This document shows, in pieces, positions 35,126 to 44,002 of a stretch of DNA of 64,000 nt; position 1 is the first letter of the stretch; each line of letters starts with the position of its first letter. This stretch comes from Phormidesmis sp963789215 (GTDB lineage Bacteria > Cyanobacteriota > Cyanobacteriia > Phormidesmidales > Phormidesmidaceae), in contig CAWBJY010000011.1 of NCBI GenBank assembly GCA_963789215.1, positions 248,001 through 312,000 of the forward strand. Direction: 5' to 3'. Under the pieces are notes generated by a model. It saw nothing but the letters and a program-made list of their open reading frames with translations, was not told the DNA's origin and did not search any database. Both the position numbers and the translations under genes were made by a program.

Positions 35126-36823
35126 TCAATGCTCGGGTTCTTTAGCCACGGCATAGTCGATGAGCTGAAGCGTCTTTTGCCGGAGCGTGTCCATCCCTAG
35201 ATTGTTTGCGGCGGAGATGAAGACGGCTTGCGGATACTCGTCTTTTGCTAGCTCCAAGGTGTCTGTGCCCGCTTTGTCTAGCTTGTTGAATACCAGCAAA
35301 ATCGGCCCTGGTGCAATTGGCATCTGGCTGAGCAATCCCATCACCGAATGAATATGCTCTTTCCAAGCATGGTGCGAGGCATCGACGACATGGATCAGTG
35401 CGTCGGCTTCGGTAACTTCTTCGAGGGTGGCGCGAAAAGCATCCATCAGCGCAGGCGGTAGGTCTTGAATGAAGCCTACGGTGTCGGTCAGAACGAGCGA
35501 TCGCACCTCATGGCTCTCGTCTTCTTGGATGCTAATTCTTCGCGTCGTCGGATCGAGCGTGGCAAAAAGCTGATCTGCCGCGTAGACTTCTGCATCTGTA
35601 AGCCGGTTGAGCAGCGTAGATTTGCCTGCGTTGGTGTAGCCAATGATGGCCACTGACGGTACGGACTGATGCTGCCGCTTCTGCCGCATTCTGGCCCGGT
35701 GCTCTTGAATGCCATCGACTTCTCTTTGCAGGCGAGTAATCCGCTTTTGAATCGCTCGCCGCTCGGTTTCTAGCTTGGTTTCACCGGGGCCTCTCGTGCC
35801 GATGCCGCCGCCGAGTCTGGACATGGCCTGTCCGCGCCCGGTGAGCCTGGGCAACTGATACTCTAGCTGAGCGAGTTCTACTTGCAGCTTACCGGCCCCA
35901 GACTGCGCCCTTTGCGCAAAGATATCTAGAATCAGTTCGGTGCGATCGACCACGCGAACGCCCACGTGGGCTTCTAGGTTTCGTACTTGAGCGGGCGAGA
36001 GATCGCGATCGCACACAACTAAGTTCGCGCCCAGCGTCTGCACTGATAGCGCCACGTCATCGACCTTGCCCGCGCCGATCACCGTTCTAGGGTGAGGCTT
36101 TGCTCGCTTTTGAGTCACCGTTTCTAGCACATCGCCGCCCGCTGTATCAACCAGTCTGGCGACTTCTTCTAGGCCGTTGTTGAAGGTATCTTCGTCCATT
36201 CGATCGGTTTGCAACCCTACGACAATCACGCGTTCGTGGTCGGTATCTACCTGCTGCGCTACAAATGCGCGGCGAAACTCTTCCTCTAGGCTTTCGGCTA
36301 GATCTAGAAAGTCTTGCTCGTCTAGCTCATTTAACGACAGTGGCTCTGAGACCGTCCACCTTTCTGCCGGGTCGGGAACGAGGTGAGCTAAATAGGCATC
36401 GCGAATATAGCCGGTTGCACCGCCGCCTTTGCGCTTAAAGCCAGTACCGGTGAGGGTGAGTAGGGCGATCGCATCCAACCTTTGAATCGCCATGGCCGTG
36501 AGCACGCTATGGCTAGGCGGCTCTATTTTAAGCTGAGTGGCCACGCAGCGAATGCCGCACAGCCTTTCGGCGCCATAGCGAGGCAGCTCTAGCACCGGGA
36601 TCTGCGTTTGGTGCGGACTGCCAACGCCAACTCGAATGACGTGGCCGCGCCGGTCGATGTAGGCGCAGACGGCCTGATTAATGTCCGTGCTGATCGAGGC
36701 TAGCCGCTGGGCGAACTCTGGAGTGCTTACCCGGTCTATGGGCAGTCGCTGGTGGTACACGCGCTGGAGTTCTTTTAGCTGGCTAGATTTGAGTCCTTTT
36801 AGCTCACCGTAGATCTTTTCTAT
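35126..36823 (-). CDS. hflX: ribosome-associated GTPase HflX
   Basis: HflX binds 50S or 70S ribosomes and splits stalled ribosomes. G1 is GYTNAGKST, G3 DTVGF and G4 NKLD; the N-terminal HflX domain and the glycine-rich linker (SRLGGGIGTRGPGETKLE) are intact. The first ordinary start codon is GTG at 36760 (544 residues). In frame upstream lies IYGELKGLKSSQLKELQR, which looks like the normal cyanobacterial N-terminus, with AAAGGAG at 36834-36840. No ATG, GTG or TTG occurs before the upstream stop, so ATA at 36823 is my tentative start. Confidence 0.88.
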   Translation of the reverse strand: MEKIYGELKGLKSSQLKELQRVYHQRLPIDRVSTPEFAQRLASISTDINQAVCAYIDRRGHVIRVGVGSPHQTQIPVLELPRYGAERLCGIRCVATQLKIEPPSHSVLTAMAIQRLDAIALLTLTGTGFKRKGGGATGYIRDAYLAHLVPDPAERWTVSEPLSLNELDEQDFLDLAESLEEEFRRAFVAQQVDTDHERVIVVGLQTDRMDEDTFNNGLEEVARLVDTAGGDVLETVTQKRAKPHPRTVIGAGKVDDVALSVQTLGANLVVCDRDLSPAQVRNLEAHVGVRVVDRTELILDIFAQRAQSGAGKLQVELAQLEYQLPRLTGRGQAMSRLGGGIGTRGPGETKLETERRAIQKRITRLQREVDGIQEHRARMRQKRQHQSVPSVAIIGYTNAGKSTLLNRLTDAEVYAADQLFATLDPTTRRISIQEDESHEVRSLVLTDTVGFIQDLPPALMDAFRATLEEVTEADALIHVVDASHHAWKEHIHSVMGLLSQMPIAPGPILLVFNKLDKAGTDTLELAKDEYPQAVFISAANNLGMDTLRQKTLQLIDYAVAKEPEH

Positions 36824-37331
36824 GAGAAGGCATCTCCTTTTCGGGCGGTCTGGCCTTTATTCTATGGAATGGGTTTGATTTGATGAGCGATCGCGCCTAA
36901 AGCCTCACAATTTTTCATGCTTGGCCGAACGGCCCTGTAATACTCTAGTCAAGGCCGTTTAAGCGAACGCTTAGATCCGTGCGTTGGGTGGAGTGGGCGA
37001 TCGCTTGTTCTAAAGTAGTACTAAAGTATTATTATATCTGTAAGCAAGCAGTTGGCTAGTGTCTGAACCAAGGCAGATTGAACTAAGGCCGATTATTTAG
37101 TTGGCAAATTATTCAAGCAAACTCTTTTTCAGCCTTAGGCTTTACAAAATTATCTCTACAGATGGGCGGCAAAATTTGGAGTGCCGTGAGAATAATTGCT
37201 CTACAACTGTAGAACTACGGTTGCGTGGTTTTTCTATTTGCTCTAGCCACCGCGAGTTCAAGGCGCTATCATGGTGCCTTAATTTCTACGCTCAACGACC
37301 TATCTCAATGTTGTTACTCCCATAAATAGCT
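36824..37331. other. divergent gap between hflX and the CAAD gene
   Basis: About 500 bases with no convincing gene. One 74-codon frame (37101-37325) has unlikely composition and no recognisable features. The right half is AT-rich and presumably holds the promoter of the CAAD gene. I see no named RNA element. Confidence 0.5.
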
Positions 37332-37790
37332 ATGGCTACAGAATTTAAAACAGACGACTTCGGTGCGGAAGGCGACGCTTACACAGGCGAGACGGTCGCA
37401 CAGGTGAAGATTAAGACAGAAGAAACCGCCGGTGCTACAGAAGATGCGACGGCAGAAACTGTTGCTCAAGTTAAAAGAGTGACTGCGCAAGTGGTGGATA
37501 AATTAGGCGACTTGGATAAGTACTTCGGCGAGTTTTTCGTTGAGTACAAGCGTCCACTCATTGCGCTAGGTCTATTCTTTGGCCTGTTTTTGTCCATCAA
37601 AATGACGCTAGCCATTCTAGATGCGATCAATGACGTGCCCGTTTTAGCACCTTCTTTAGAGCTGATTGGTTTGCTCTACAGCGGCTGGTTCATCTACCGC
37701 TACTTGCTCAAAGCGTCTAACCGCAGCGAGCTAGCTAGCGAAATGAATGCGCTTAAAGATCAGGTTTTGGGACGCGCGTCTCAGCTTTAG
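37332..37790 (+). CDS. CAAD/CURT1-domain membrane protein
   Basis: A 152-residue protein with an acidic N-terminal part (about residues 1-60) that contains two similar ETVAQVK segments, then the CAAD domain: an amphipathic segment, two membrane helices (about 75-95 and 105-125) and a C-terminal helix. The domain occurs in cyanobacterial aminoacyl-tRNA synthetases and in CURT1, which bends thylakoid membranes. As a stand-alone protein it is most likely the CURT1 type. A strong terminator follows. Confidence 0.88.
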   Translation: MATEFKTDDFGAEGDAYTGETVAQVKIKTEETAGATEDATAETVAQVKRVTAQVVDKLGDLDKYFGEFFVEYKRPLIALGLFFGLFLSIKMTLAILDAINDVPVLAPSLELIGLLYSGWFIYRYLLKASNRSELASEMNALKDQVLGRASQL

Positions 37791-38112
37791 GCTGCTGTTC
37801 GCGCATCGTTTTTGCGCGTAGTCTTGGCAACGGTATTCCGGCATTTATATTCCGGACCATCGGTGCTGGAACTGACGCCTGAAAGACTCGTTACAACGCT
37901 TGGTTGTAAGCATTAAAAACGCCGTTATTCTCTTCTTGGGATAACGGCGTTTTTGGGTTTGTAGTATTAGCACTAACTGGAAGGGCAATCCGAACCTTGC
38001 CTTTTCACCCACTCAACTATTCGCCTCTTATACTGAAGAAACAGCTTATGGATAAAGCCAGGTGGGCTAAGCGAGATAGCTCTGGGCTGTATTTTTTTGA
38101 GGTAAGTTAAGC
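37791..38112. other. intergenic region with terminator and short leader frame
   Basis: The left part holds the terminator of the CAAD gene at 37915-37955. The right part contains a 20-codon frame (38048-38110) ending 2 bases before the next start; its tail carries the GAGG ribosome site of that gene. Nothing else is evident. Confidence 0.5.
37915..37955 (+). terminator. strong intrinsic terminator
   Basis: AAAAACGCCGTTAT pairs with ATAACGGCGTTTTT around a 12-base loop (TCTCTTCTTGGG). The 14-bp stem ends in the T-run. It closes the CAAD gene transcript and may work in both directions. Confidence 0.85.
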
Positions 38113-39420
38113 ATGGCAGTAGAACTCGATCAGCAAGTGATGCAAGCGGTAGAGACTCTTGATTACCGCGTGACCGTTGGCGATGTTGCCGCTAAGGCGG
38201 GCCTGAATGTAGAGGTTGCTCAGCAGGGACTGCTGGCGCTCGCTTCCGAGACGCAAGGCCATATGCAAGTTTCAGACTCGGGCGAGATTGCCTACGAATT
38301 TCCGCGCAATTTTCGGGGCGTGCTACGCAATAAGTACTGGCAGCTCAGGTTTAAGGCGGCGCTCTCCAAAATTTGGAACGTTCTTTTCTACATCATCCGC
38401 ATCTCGTTTGGCATTGTGCTGATGGCCTCTATTGCGGTTGTCTTTATTGCTATTTTTGCACTGACGATTGCGGCTCAAAGTCAAGGCGGCAATAGCCGAG
38501 ACAATCGCGGCGGCGGTGGCTTTTACATCTCCCCCTTTAACTTTTTCTACCTGTTCAACTTTAACTACGGTAGAGGCAGACGGCGCTACCCTAATCGCGC
38601 CGCTGGTAGATCCGTTGGGCGATCGCGCGATGGGGGCGATCGCCTCAACTTCCTCGAAGCGATATTCTCTTTTCTGTTTGGCGATGGCGATCCGAATGCC
38701 GATTTGGAAGATCGGCGCTGGCGAACGATAGGCAACATCATTCGCAATAACGGCGGGGCGATCGTCGCAGAGCAAGTCGTGCCTTATTTGGACGATTTAG
38801 GCTCAGGTTGGGACAAAGAATTTGAAGACTATATGCTGCCTGTGCTCACGCGCTTTAACGGGCAGCCGGAAGTGAGTCCAACTGGCGAGATGGTGTACTA
38901 CTTTCCGGAGCTTCAGGTGTCAGCGGCAGAGCGCGGTCGTCAGTCGGTAAGCACCTACTTAAAAGAGACTAAGCGCAAGTTCACGCAGGCGTCTTCCGAT
39001 CAGGTGCTGATGTCAATTGGTTTGGGTGCGCTGCTGATTGTTGGCTCATTGGTGCTGCGGAATATGGCGGAAGGCCTTGTACTAGCGGGCTTTTTGGGGC
39101 TTGTGCAGTCTTTGCTTTGGTTGTTTTTGGGCTACGGAATTGCCTTTTTAGCGGTGCCGCTGGTGCGCTATTACTGGGTGCAGTGGCGCAATCGCAAAAT
39201 TGAGCGGCGCAATGGCGATCGCGCAGAGCGGGCAGAAGCGGTGAACCGACTGGGCGCATCTTTAAAAGAAAAGCTGGCGTTTGCGCAGCAGTTTGCTAGC
39301 CAGAAAGTGCTGCGAGTAGATGATGCGGTATACAGCACTGAGTCTGGGTTGCTAGAGCAAGAAGTCGATAAAGCCGATCAGCTAGAGGCAGAGTTCCGCC
39401 GTCGGCTGAATGAGATGTAG
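38113..39420 (+). CDS. conserved cyanobacterial/plastid-type membrane protein
   Basis: A 435-residue protein without a named function. Residues 1-75 resemble a small winged-helix-like domain (VGDVAAKAGLNVEVAQQGLLALA), repeated in looser form near 205-275 (RRWRTIGNIIRNNGG...). Hydrophobic segments lie near 95-120, 300-320 and 325-355. A glycine/arginine/asparagine-rich loop spans about 120-175. Similar proteins occur in cyanobacteria and plants. The C-terminal helix is charged. A terminator follows at 39492. Confidence 0.7.
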   Translation: MAVELDQQVMQAVETLDYRVTVGDVAAKAGLNVEVAQQGLLALASETQGHMQVSDSGEIAYEFPRNFRGVLRNKYWQLRFKAALSKIWNVLFYIIRISFGIVLMASIAVVFIAIFALTIAAQSQGGNSRDNRGGGGFYISPFNFFYLFNFNYGRGRRRYPNRAAGRSVGRSRDGGDRLNFLEAIFSFLFGDGDPNADLEDRRWRTIGNIIRNNGGAIVAEQVVPYLDDLGSGWDKEFEDYMLPVLTRFNGQPEVSPTGEMVYYFPELQVSAAERGRQSVSTYLKETKRKFTQASSDQVLMSIGLGALLIVGSLVLRNMAEGLVLAGFLGLVQSLLWLFLGYGIAFLAVPLVRYYWVQWRNRKIERRNGDRAERAEAVNRLGASLKEKLAFAQQFASQKVLRVDDAVYSTESGLLEQEVDKADQLEAEFRRRLNEM

Positions 39421-39491
39421 GCGATCGCTTGCGAAGACTATCGCCAGAAGACTATCGCTAAGCATAAACACATCACCAGATCTATCAAAAG

Positions 39492-39534
39492 AACCCAGAA
39501 GCCGCCATTTATAACGGGTGCTCCTGGGTTTTAA
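39492..39534 (+). terminator. intrinsic terminator
   Basis: AACCCAG at 39492-39498 pairs with CTGGGTT at 39524-39530, extended by AGC/GCT after one mismatch, and is followed by TTTT. It lies 70 bases after the stop of the 435-residue protein. Confidence 0.75.
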
Positions 39535-39536
39535 GA

Positions 39537-39578
39537 TCTGTATTGCGAAATCTGTATTGCGAAATCTGTATTGCGATC
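39537..39578. repeat. three 14-bp tandem repeats
   Basis: TCTGTATTGCGAAA occurs at 39537 and 39551, and a third copy at 39565 ends GATC and runs into a GCGATCGC site. The array lies just beyond the SpoIID gene stop. Confidence 0.75.
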
Positions 39579-39583
39579 GCGGT

Positions 39584-40864
39584 TTAGTTTTCTAGCTGGG
39601 CGATCGCCGTACTCTGATAGTAATGCTGCAAAATCTGGTCAAAGCTCCAGCCTTGCTCGGCTAACGTTCTCGCACCCCATTGGCTCATTCCCACGCCATG
39701 ACCGAAGCCAGAACCCGTGACGGTAACCCTATCTGCATTTTTATCTAAGGCGATTGTAAAGCGAGTGCTGCGTAAATCTAAGGCAGAGCGAACGTCGCGC
39801 CCTCGTAGAACCTGAGATCCGCGATCGCCCGCAATGGTGATAGAGGCCACTCGACCCAGTTTTGTCAGCGTTGGCGATCCAATGCTAGTTACTTGCCCAA
39901 CGTCTCCAATCTTGCTGCTAAATTCACTGACGCTAAACGTCTTCTGCCAGCTAAAGACCGGCGAGGTTTGGTCGTAGTCTTCTACGCCGCGCAGGTAGGG
40001 CACATCGCTGCTCCAAACGTCGCCTGCGTTTTCAGTAAAGCCACCCGAAGAAGAGTGGAAAATGGCCTCAATTACCTGACCGTTGTAAGTGACTACCTTA
40101 TTCTCGGTGGAATCAACCGCCGCAATGGTACTAGGGGCCTCTTGCAAAAGCCCTTTGTAAACCTGATGAGCGGTGGTGGCATCCACGTCAAAAAGCGGAT
40201 TGCGAGTACGCGCCTGCTTGTACAACGCATAGGAGCGAGCCGCCACCGCCTGAGACTGCAAGGCCGCTTGAGGCCAACTCACCGGCATTTCGCTACCGAC
40301 TACGCTGTACAAATAGTCTTCTAAATCTACGTAGTTAACGGCGGTTAGCTTGCCGCTATCTAGCGTTACCAGTACGCGCCCGCGATACCATTTGTCGCCA
40401 ATCCAGACAAAGCCATTTTCGGAAGGCTCCAGCCAAAAGGCGTTAGATTCTGCCAAAGTGCTGCCGCCGTTGGTCAAATCCACTCCGGTTGCATCGGCTT
40501 CAATGGTGATGCCCTGAAGCTCAGGTAGCTGATAGAGCGCCTGTCCGCTGCCGTCTTTGATGATGCCTGTGGTGGAAGCACCCACGCTAATCGCCTGATC
40601 GCCCTGGCTAATGGCCACACGCATTTCTACGGCTGCTTGCGCGGGCAGCATCAAAACCAGCCATACCAACAATCCACCGCACCAGGCCAGTCCTCGCTTG
40701 AGCTTAAGCAGCGGCGTCTGGTTGAAAGTTTCTGGCTGAGCCGTGCTCAGGCGAAAGAGCCAATTTTTAGCGAAAGCATTGTGCGAGTTCATAGCGGCAG
40801 TGCAGATGGTGTGAGTGACGGGCTGTATCAACTTGGATTGAATTATTTTTCCAGCGTTCCCCAA
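39584..40864 (-). CDS. SpoIID/LytB-domain protein
   Basis: A 426-residue envelope protein. A hydrophobic segment (about residues 58-76) is the probable signal anchor. The SpoIID domain spans about 155-420, with SEMPVSWPQAALQSQAVAARSYAL, SSSGGFTENAGDVW and GSGFGHGVGMSQWGARTLAEQG. SpoIID and LytB relatives act on peptidoglycan, as glycan-strand lytic enzymes or amidase enhancers. The neighbouring upstream gene encodes an amidase-glucosaminidase, so the two may work together on the wall. The true start may be a few dozen codons inside the frame. Confidence 0.88.
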   Translation of the reverse strand: MGNAGKIIQSKLIQPVTHTICTAAMNSHNAFAKNWLFRLSTAQPETFNQTPLLKLKRGLAWCGGLLVWLVLMLPAQAAVEMRVAISQGDQAISVGASTTGIIKDGSGQALYQLPELQGITIEADATGVDLTNGGSTLAESNAFWLEPSENGFVWIGDKWYRGRVLVTLDSGKLTAVNYVDLEDYLYSVVGSEMPVSWPQAALQSQAVAARSYALYKQARTRNPLFDVDATTAHQVYKGLLQEAPSTIAAVDSTENKVVTYNGQVIEAIFHSSSGGFTENAGDVWSSDVPYLRGVEDYDQTSPVFSWQKTFSVSEFSSKIGDVGQVTSIGSPTLTKLGRVASITIAGDRGSQVLRGRDVRSALDLRSTRFTIALDKNADRVTVTGSGFGHGVGMSQWGARTLAEQGWSFDQILQHYYQSTAIAQLEN

Positions 40865-40959
40865 CCATCCCGGAAATTTGAATCATTCCAAATATGCGCA
40901 GTGGCAGTTTCCGAGTTGACCACTAAACTTTTCCCTTATTTGCCGTTTATATTTGCCCT

Positions 40960-42339
40960 TTAAAGAATGCCAGCTACTTTATACAAATCTTCTAGCCGCG
41001 CCAAAATCTTTTGACCGTACAGCGGATCGGCTGACCACAGCCCAGATAGCTGCCCGACAAAAGGAGCGACGCCCCGTTTTACAAAGTCAAAGCGCGGATC
41101 GACTTTAGGCCGTACCAAGGGCTCCGTGCTGGCGTAGGCTTTAAGGTGCTGAATCTGGGCGCGAACCCCTAGCTGGGCGCTGTCGAACCGGGCCAGATTT
41201 CCCGATCCGTTGGCTAGGTTGGCAAAATTGTTTTGCTCGGGGCGCAGCGGCCCTAAAAAGCGCAAAAAATCTGTCTCTACGCACATTTGGCAAAAGGCAA
41301 TATCGTAATCGACGCCTTCAACGGTGGCCTCTTCGCGGTAGAGCGCCGGTAGGTTGGGAAACAGCTCAAGTGCGCTCTCGTTTTCTGTACGCAAAAATAG
41401 CGTGAGATGGAACTCCGTAGTGCTGCCATGACTCATGATCAGGTCGATGGTGCCAGGGCAGATGTTGAGCGCCGCCGCCGTAGTTAGCTTTAGCGTTCGC
41501 GTGGCGGCATCCCAGCCTACTGAAACTTTAAAGGGTTTGAGGTCTACGGCCTTAACGTAGACCACGCCGCGATAGCGCACTTTGCTAATTTCTTGGCCCG
41601 TGATCGCAACGCCTAACCGGTCGGCCAAATCAATCGGCATGTAGGCGTTGCCTTTGATGATGATCCCTTGCTCTGCGTAAGGCTCGCCGCCGTTGATGGA
41701 GATGTTGATGCGAGGATAGTCCTCGGGATCTGGCACGGTAGGGCTAGGCTTCGGTGGCTGAGAGGGCTTGGTTCCCGAGACAATGTTACTCCAGGCCGCT
41801 AGCCCATCGGCTAGGCCAAGGGCAAAGTTGCGGCGGCGCTGAGTGAGGAGCGCGAAGTCGTTGGCGTTGGTGAGGTAGGCAATTTCGGCTAGCAGCGCGG
41901 GGGGCAGGGTCTGCCGTACGAACTTGAGCCGACCGGTGCCTGCGGAGGTGTCTGGGCGAACGCCTCTACTCGGAAGCGTCGGCACTTGCTTAATTAAAGA
42001 AAGCAGAATGAGTTCTGCCTGGTCGCGGCGCTCTCTGTTGTTGGCGATGTAGTAGACGGTGGCCCCTCGGGTGGCCTGGTTGCTAAATTCTTCGGCGTGA
42101 ATTTCGATGGCAACTGAGCCGGATTTAGCCCGCGCGTTGATCCAGTCGATGCTTTGGTTAGAGCTAAGGTCGTCTGGAACAGAGAGGACTTCATAGCCGC
42201 GCGATCGCAATTCTGGCAGTATCAAATCTCTGAGCGCAATCATTTCCTGCGCTTCGGTCGTCCCAGCAATCTTTGTGCCCACATCGCGCACGCCATTTTC
42301 TAGGCCGCCATGACCGGCTGAGATGAAAATCTGTGACAT
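40960..42339 (-). CDS. N-acetylmuramoyl-L-alanine amidase with glucosaminidase domain
   Basis: A 459-residue two-enzyme wall hydrolase. Residues 1-185 are an amidase_3 domain with SAGHGG (zinc His), a central EIHAEEF segment and LLAEIAYLTN (catalytic Glu). A proline-rich link and a copper-amine-oxidase-like stalk domain (about 205-285) follow. The C-terminal region (about 295-459) resembles a glucosaminidase: CVETDFLRF, NNFANLANGSG and GVRAQIQHLKAY. No signal peptide is visible. It is 95 bases from the SpoIID gene, same strand. Confidence 0.85.
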   Translation of the reverse strand: MSQIFISAGHGGLENGVRDVGTKIAGTTEAQEMIALRDLILPELRSRGYEVLSVPDDLSSNQSIDWINARAKSGSVAIEIHAEEFSNQATRGATVYYIANNRERRDQAELILLSLIKQVPTLPSRGVRPDTSAGTGRLKFVRQTLPPALLAEIAYLTNANDFALLTQRRRNFALGLADGLAAWSNIVSGTKPSQPPKPSPTVPDPEDYPRINISINGGEPYAEQGIIIKGNAYMPIDLADRLGVAITGQEISKVRYRGVVYVKAVDLKPFKVSVGWDAATRTLKLTTAAALNICPGTIDLIMSHGSTTEFHLTLFLRTENESALELFPNLPALYREEATVEGVDYDIAFCQMCVETDFLRFLGPLRPEQNNFANLANGSGNLARFDSAQLGVRAQIQHLKAYASTEPLVRPKVDPRFDFVKRGVAPFVGQLSGLWSADPLYGQKILARLEDLYKVAGIL

Positions 42340-42473
42340 GAATGGCTCTCTTAAGACAATCCCAATAAATCGACGCGATTAGCAGGCGCTCTTGACGGGC
42401 GCTTTTATTGTCGTCAGGATACCGCATCGCTTGCCAAGCAGACGAGCAATCTCTTGAGGATAAGGATTCGAAA

Positions 42474-42887
42474 TTACGACTCGGATGAGCCCGATTCGCC
42501 TAGTGCGTCTGCCTGCGTGCCGGTCGCTTTCTTGATCAAAATCTGTATGCCAAGTGCGGCTAAGCCAAGCGCTGCAATGCCAAATACGCCGGCTCCTAAA
42601 GCCACCATGCCGGTTACTAGGGTTCGCACCGCTGCCGAAATATTCACAACTGCCGGGTTGTCCGAAGTCACGGGCTTATTGGCAAAGCTGGTTGCGATTG
42701 AGAGCGTCAGCCGGTAGGCCAATAGGGAGAACGTGCCTGCGGTGAGTGCGCCTGTAAAGCAGCGCAGAGGTGTGGCTGGCAGCTTTTTTTCTATAGAAGA
42801 TGAGCTGCTGCTAGATGGACTGCTGCTAGATGGACTGCTGCTAGATGGACTGCTAGATAGATTGTTGGAATCGGTAGGCTTTTCCAT
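42474..42887 (-). CDS. DUF3082 membrane protein
   Basis: A 137-residue cyanobacterial protein. Two membrane segments (about residues 46-65 and 90-118) and the LRCFTGALTAGTFSLLAYRLT, ISAAVRTLVTGMVALGAG blocks identify DUF3082. The N-terminal 35 residues are almost all Ser/Pro, made by a 15-bp tandem repeat in the DNA. The function is unknown. Confidence 0.85.
   Translation of the reverse strand: MEKPTDSNNLSSSPSSSSPSSSSPSSSSSSSIEKKLPATPLRCFTGALTAGTFSLLAYRLTLSIATSFANKPVTSDNPAVVNISAAVRTLVTGMVALGAGVFGIAALGLAALGIQILIKKATGTQADALGESGSSES
42805..42859. repeat. 15-bp tandem repeat in coding sequence
   Basis: Three full copies of CTGCTGCTAGATGGA and a partial fourth encode the SSPSS-type linker of the DUF3082 protein. 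The 15-base unit keeps the frame, so copy number could vary without breaking the gene. Confidence 0.85.
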
Positions 42888-43061
42888 GGGGCGATCGCTT
42901 CGTTACAACGCTAGACAACTCAATGTTAAGGCCGGGTCTTTTCTGTAGTTTAATCCTACCGGGCATATGCTTAATCTCGATCGAGTAATCATTTACGGTT
43001 GTTTACGGGCTGGTCAATTCACTTCTAGAATGAGAAGCCATTCTTTTAGATTAGGACGATC

Positions 43062-43925
43062 TTGCCAGTGGCCCAAAGAGCGCGCAAAAGATTTGGCCAA
43101 CATTGGCTCCAGAGCGATCAGGTGCTTAACCAGATTGTGACGGCAGCAGAGATTGTAGAGGGCGATCGCATTTTAGAAATTGGCCCCGGTCAGGGCGTCC
43201 TTACGCAGCGGCTGCTCAACTCAGTGGCGAATGTTCTCTCCGTCGAGATCGACCGAGATCTGTGCCTACAGCTTAGCGAACAGTTTATTGCCTACATGGC
43301 CTCGGGGCAGTTTCGCCTGATCGAATCGGATTTTCTGAAGCTGAACTTTGAGCAGGCCCTGATTGACTTTGAGCAGCCGCGTCCTAATAAGGTGGTGGCG
43401 AACATTCCTTACTACATCACCGCGCCTATTCTAGAGAAGCTGCTGGGGACGCTGCGCCAGCCAAATCCGCAGCCCTTCGACAATATTGTGCTGCTAGTAC
43501 AAAAAGAAATTAGCGATCGCCTCTGCGCTGAACCGGGCACTAGAGCCAACGGCGCACTCACTATTCGCGCTCAGTATTTGGCCGAGTGCAGCGAAATTTG
43601 TCCGGTGCCGCCTAGCGCCTTTAAGCCACCGCCAAAGGTAGACTCTGCCGTCATCCGTATTCGCCCGCGTCCTTTTCCCACCCCAGCTAAAGATCCGGTT
43701 AGATTGGGCCAGCTGGTCAAGCTAGGCTTTTCTCAAAAACGTAAAATGCTCCGTAATAATCTACAGAGCATTATCGAACGCGATACGCTTGGCTCAATTT
43801 TAGAGGGTCTTTCAATTAATCCTCAAATTAGAGCAGAAGGGCTAGGCGTCGCTCAGTGGGTGGCGCTAAGCGACGCTGTTGATGAAAAAATAGGGGCGAT
43901 CGCGCCCAGTCAACCCACGACCTGA
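43062..43925 (+). CDS. rsmA: 16S rRNA (A1518/A1519) dimethyltransferase
   Basis: RsmA (KsgA) dimethylates two adjacent adenines in the 3' hairpin of 16S rRNA. The 287-residue protein has RKRFGQHWL at the start, SAM motif I EIGPGQGVLTQ, and the catalytic NIPYYIT segment. The frame starts with TTG at 43062, preceded at a good distance by AGGA; GTG at 43068 is an alternative. ispE follows in the same direction 78 bases later, a common arrangement. Confidence 0.96.
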   Translation: MPVAQRARKRFGQHWLQSDQVLNQIVTAAEIVEGDRILEIGPGQGVLTQRLLNSVANVLSVEIDRDLCLQLSEQFIAYMASGQFRLIESDFLKLNFEQALIDFEQPRPNKVVANIPYYITAPILEKLLGTLRQPNPQPFDNIVLLVQKEISDRLCAEPGTRANGALTIRAQYLAECSEICPVPPSAFKPPPKVDSAVIRIRPRPFPTPAKDPVRLGQLVKLGFSQKRKMLRNNLQSIIERDTLGSILEGLSINPQIRAEGLGVAQWVALSDAVDEKIGAIAPSQPTT

Positions 43926-44002
43926 TTCATACCTAATTCATATAGTTCTGCTGTACAAGCGGCTGCTCAATTCCGCCTTTTCCTAATTCACCCGTTCTGC
44001 TT

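Noticed and set aside
36758..36840. Frameshift within hflX N-terminus
   Set aside because: The upstream conserved segment is in the same frame as the rest of the gene, so no frameshift is needed; only the start codon is unusual.
37101..37325. 74-codon plus-strand frame
   Set aside because: No domain, odd composition, and no convincing ribosome site; likely chance.
39537..39578. CRISPR array
   Set aside because: 14-bp units directly adjacent with no spacers.
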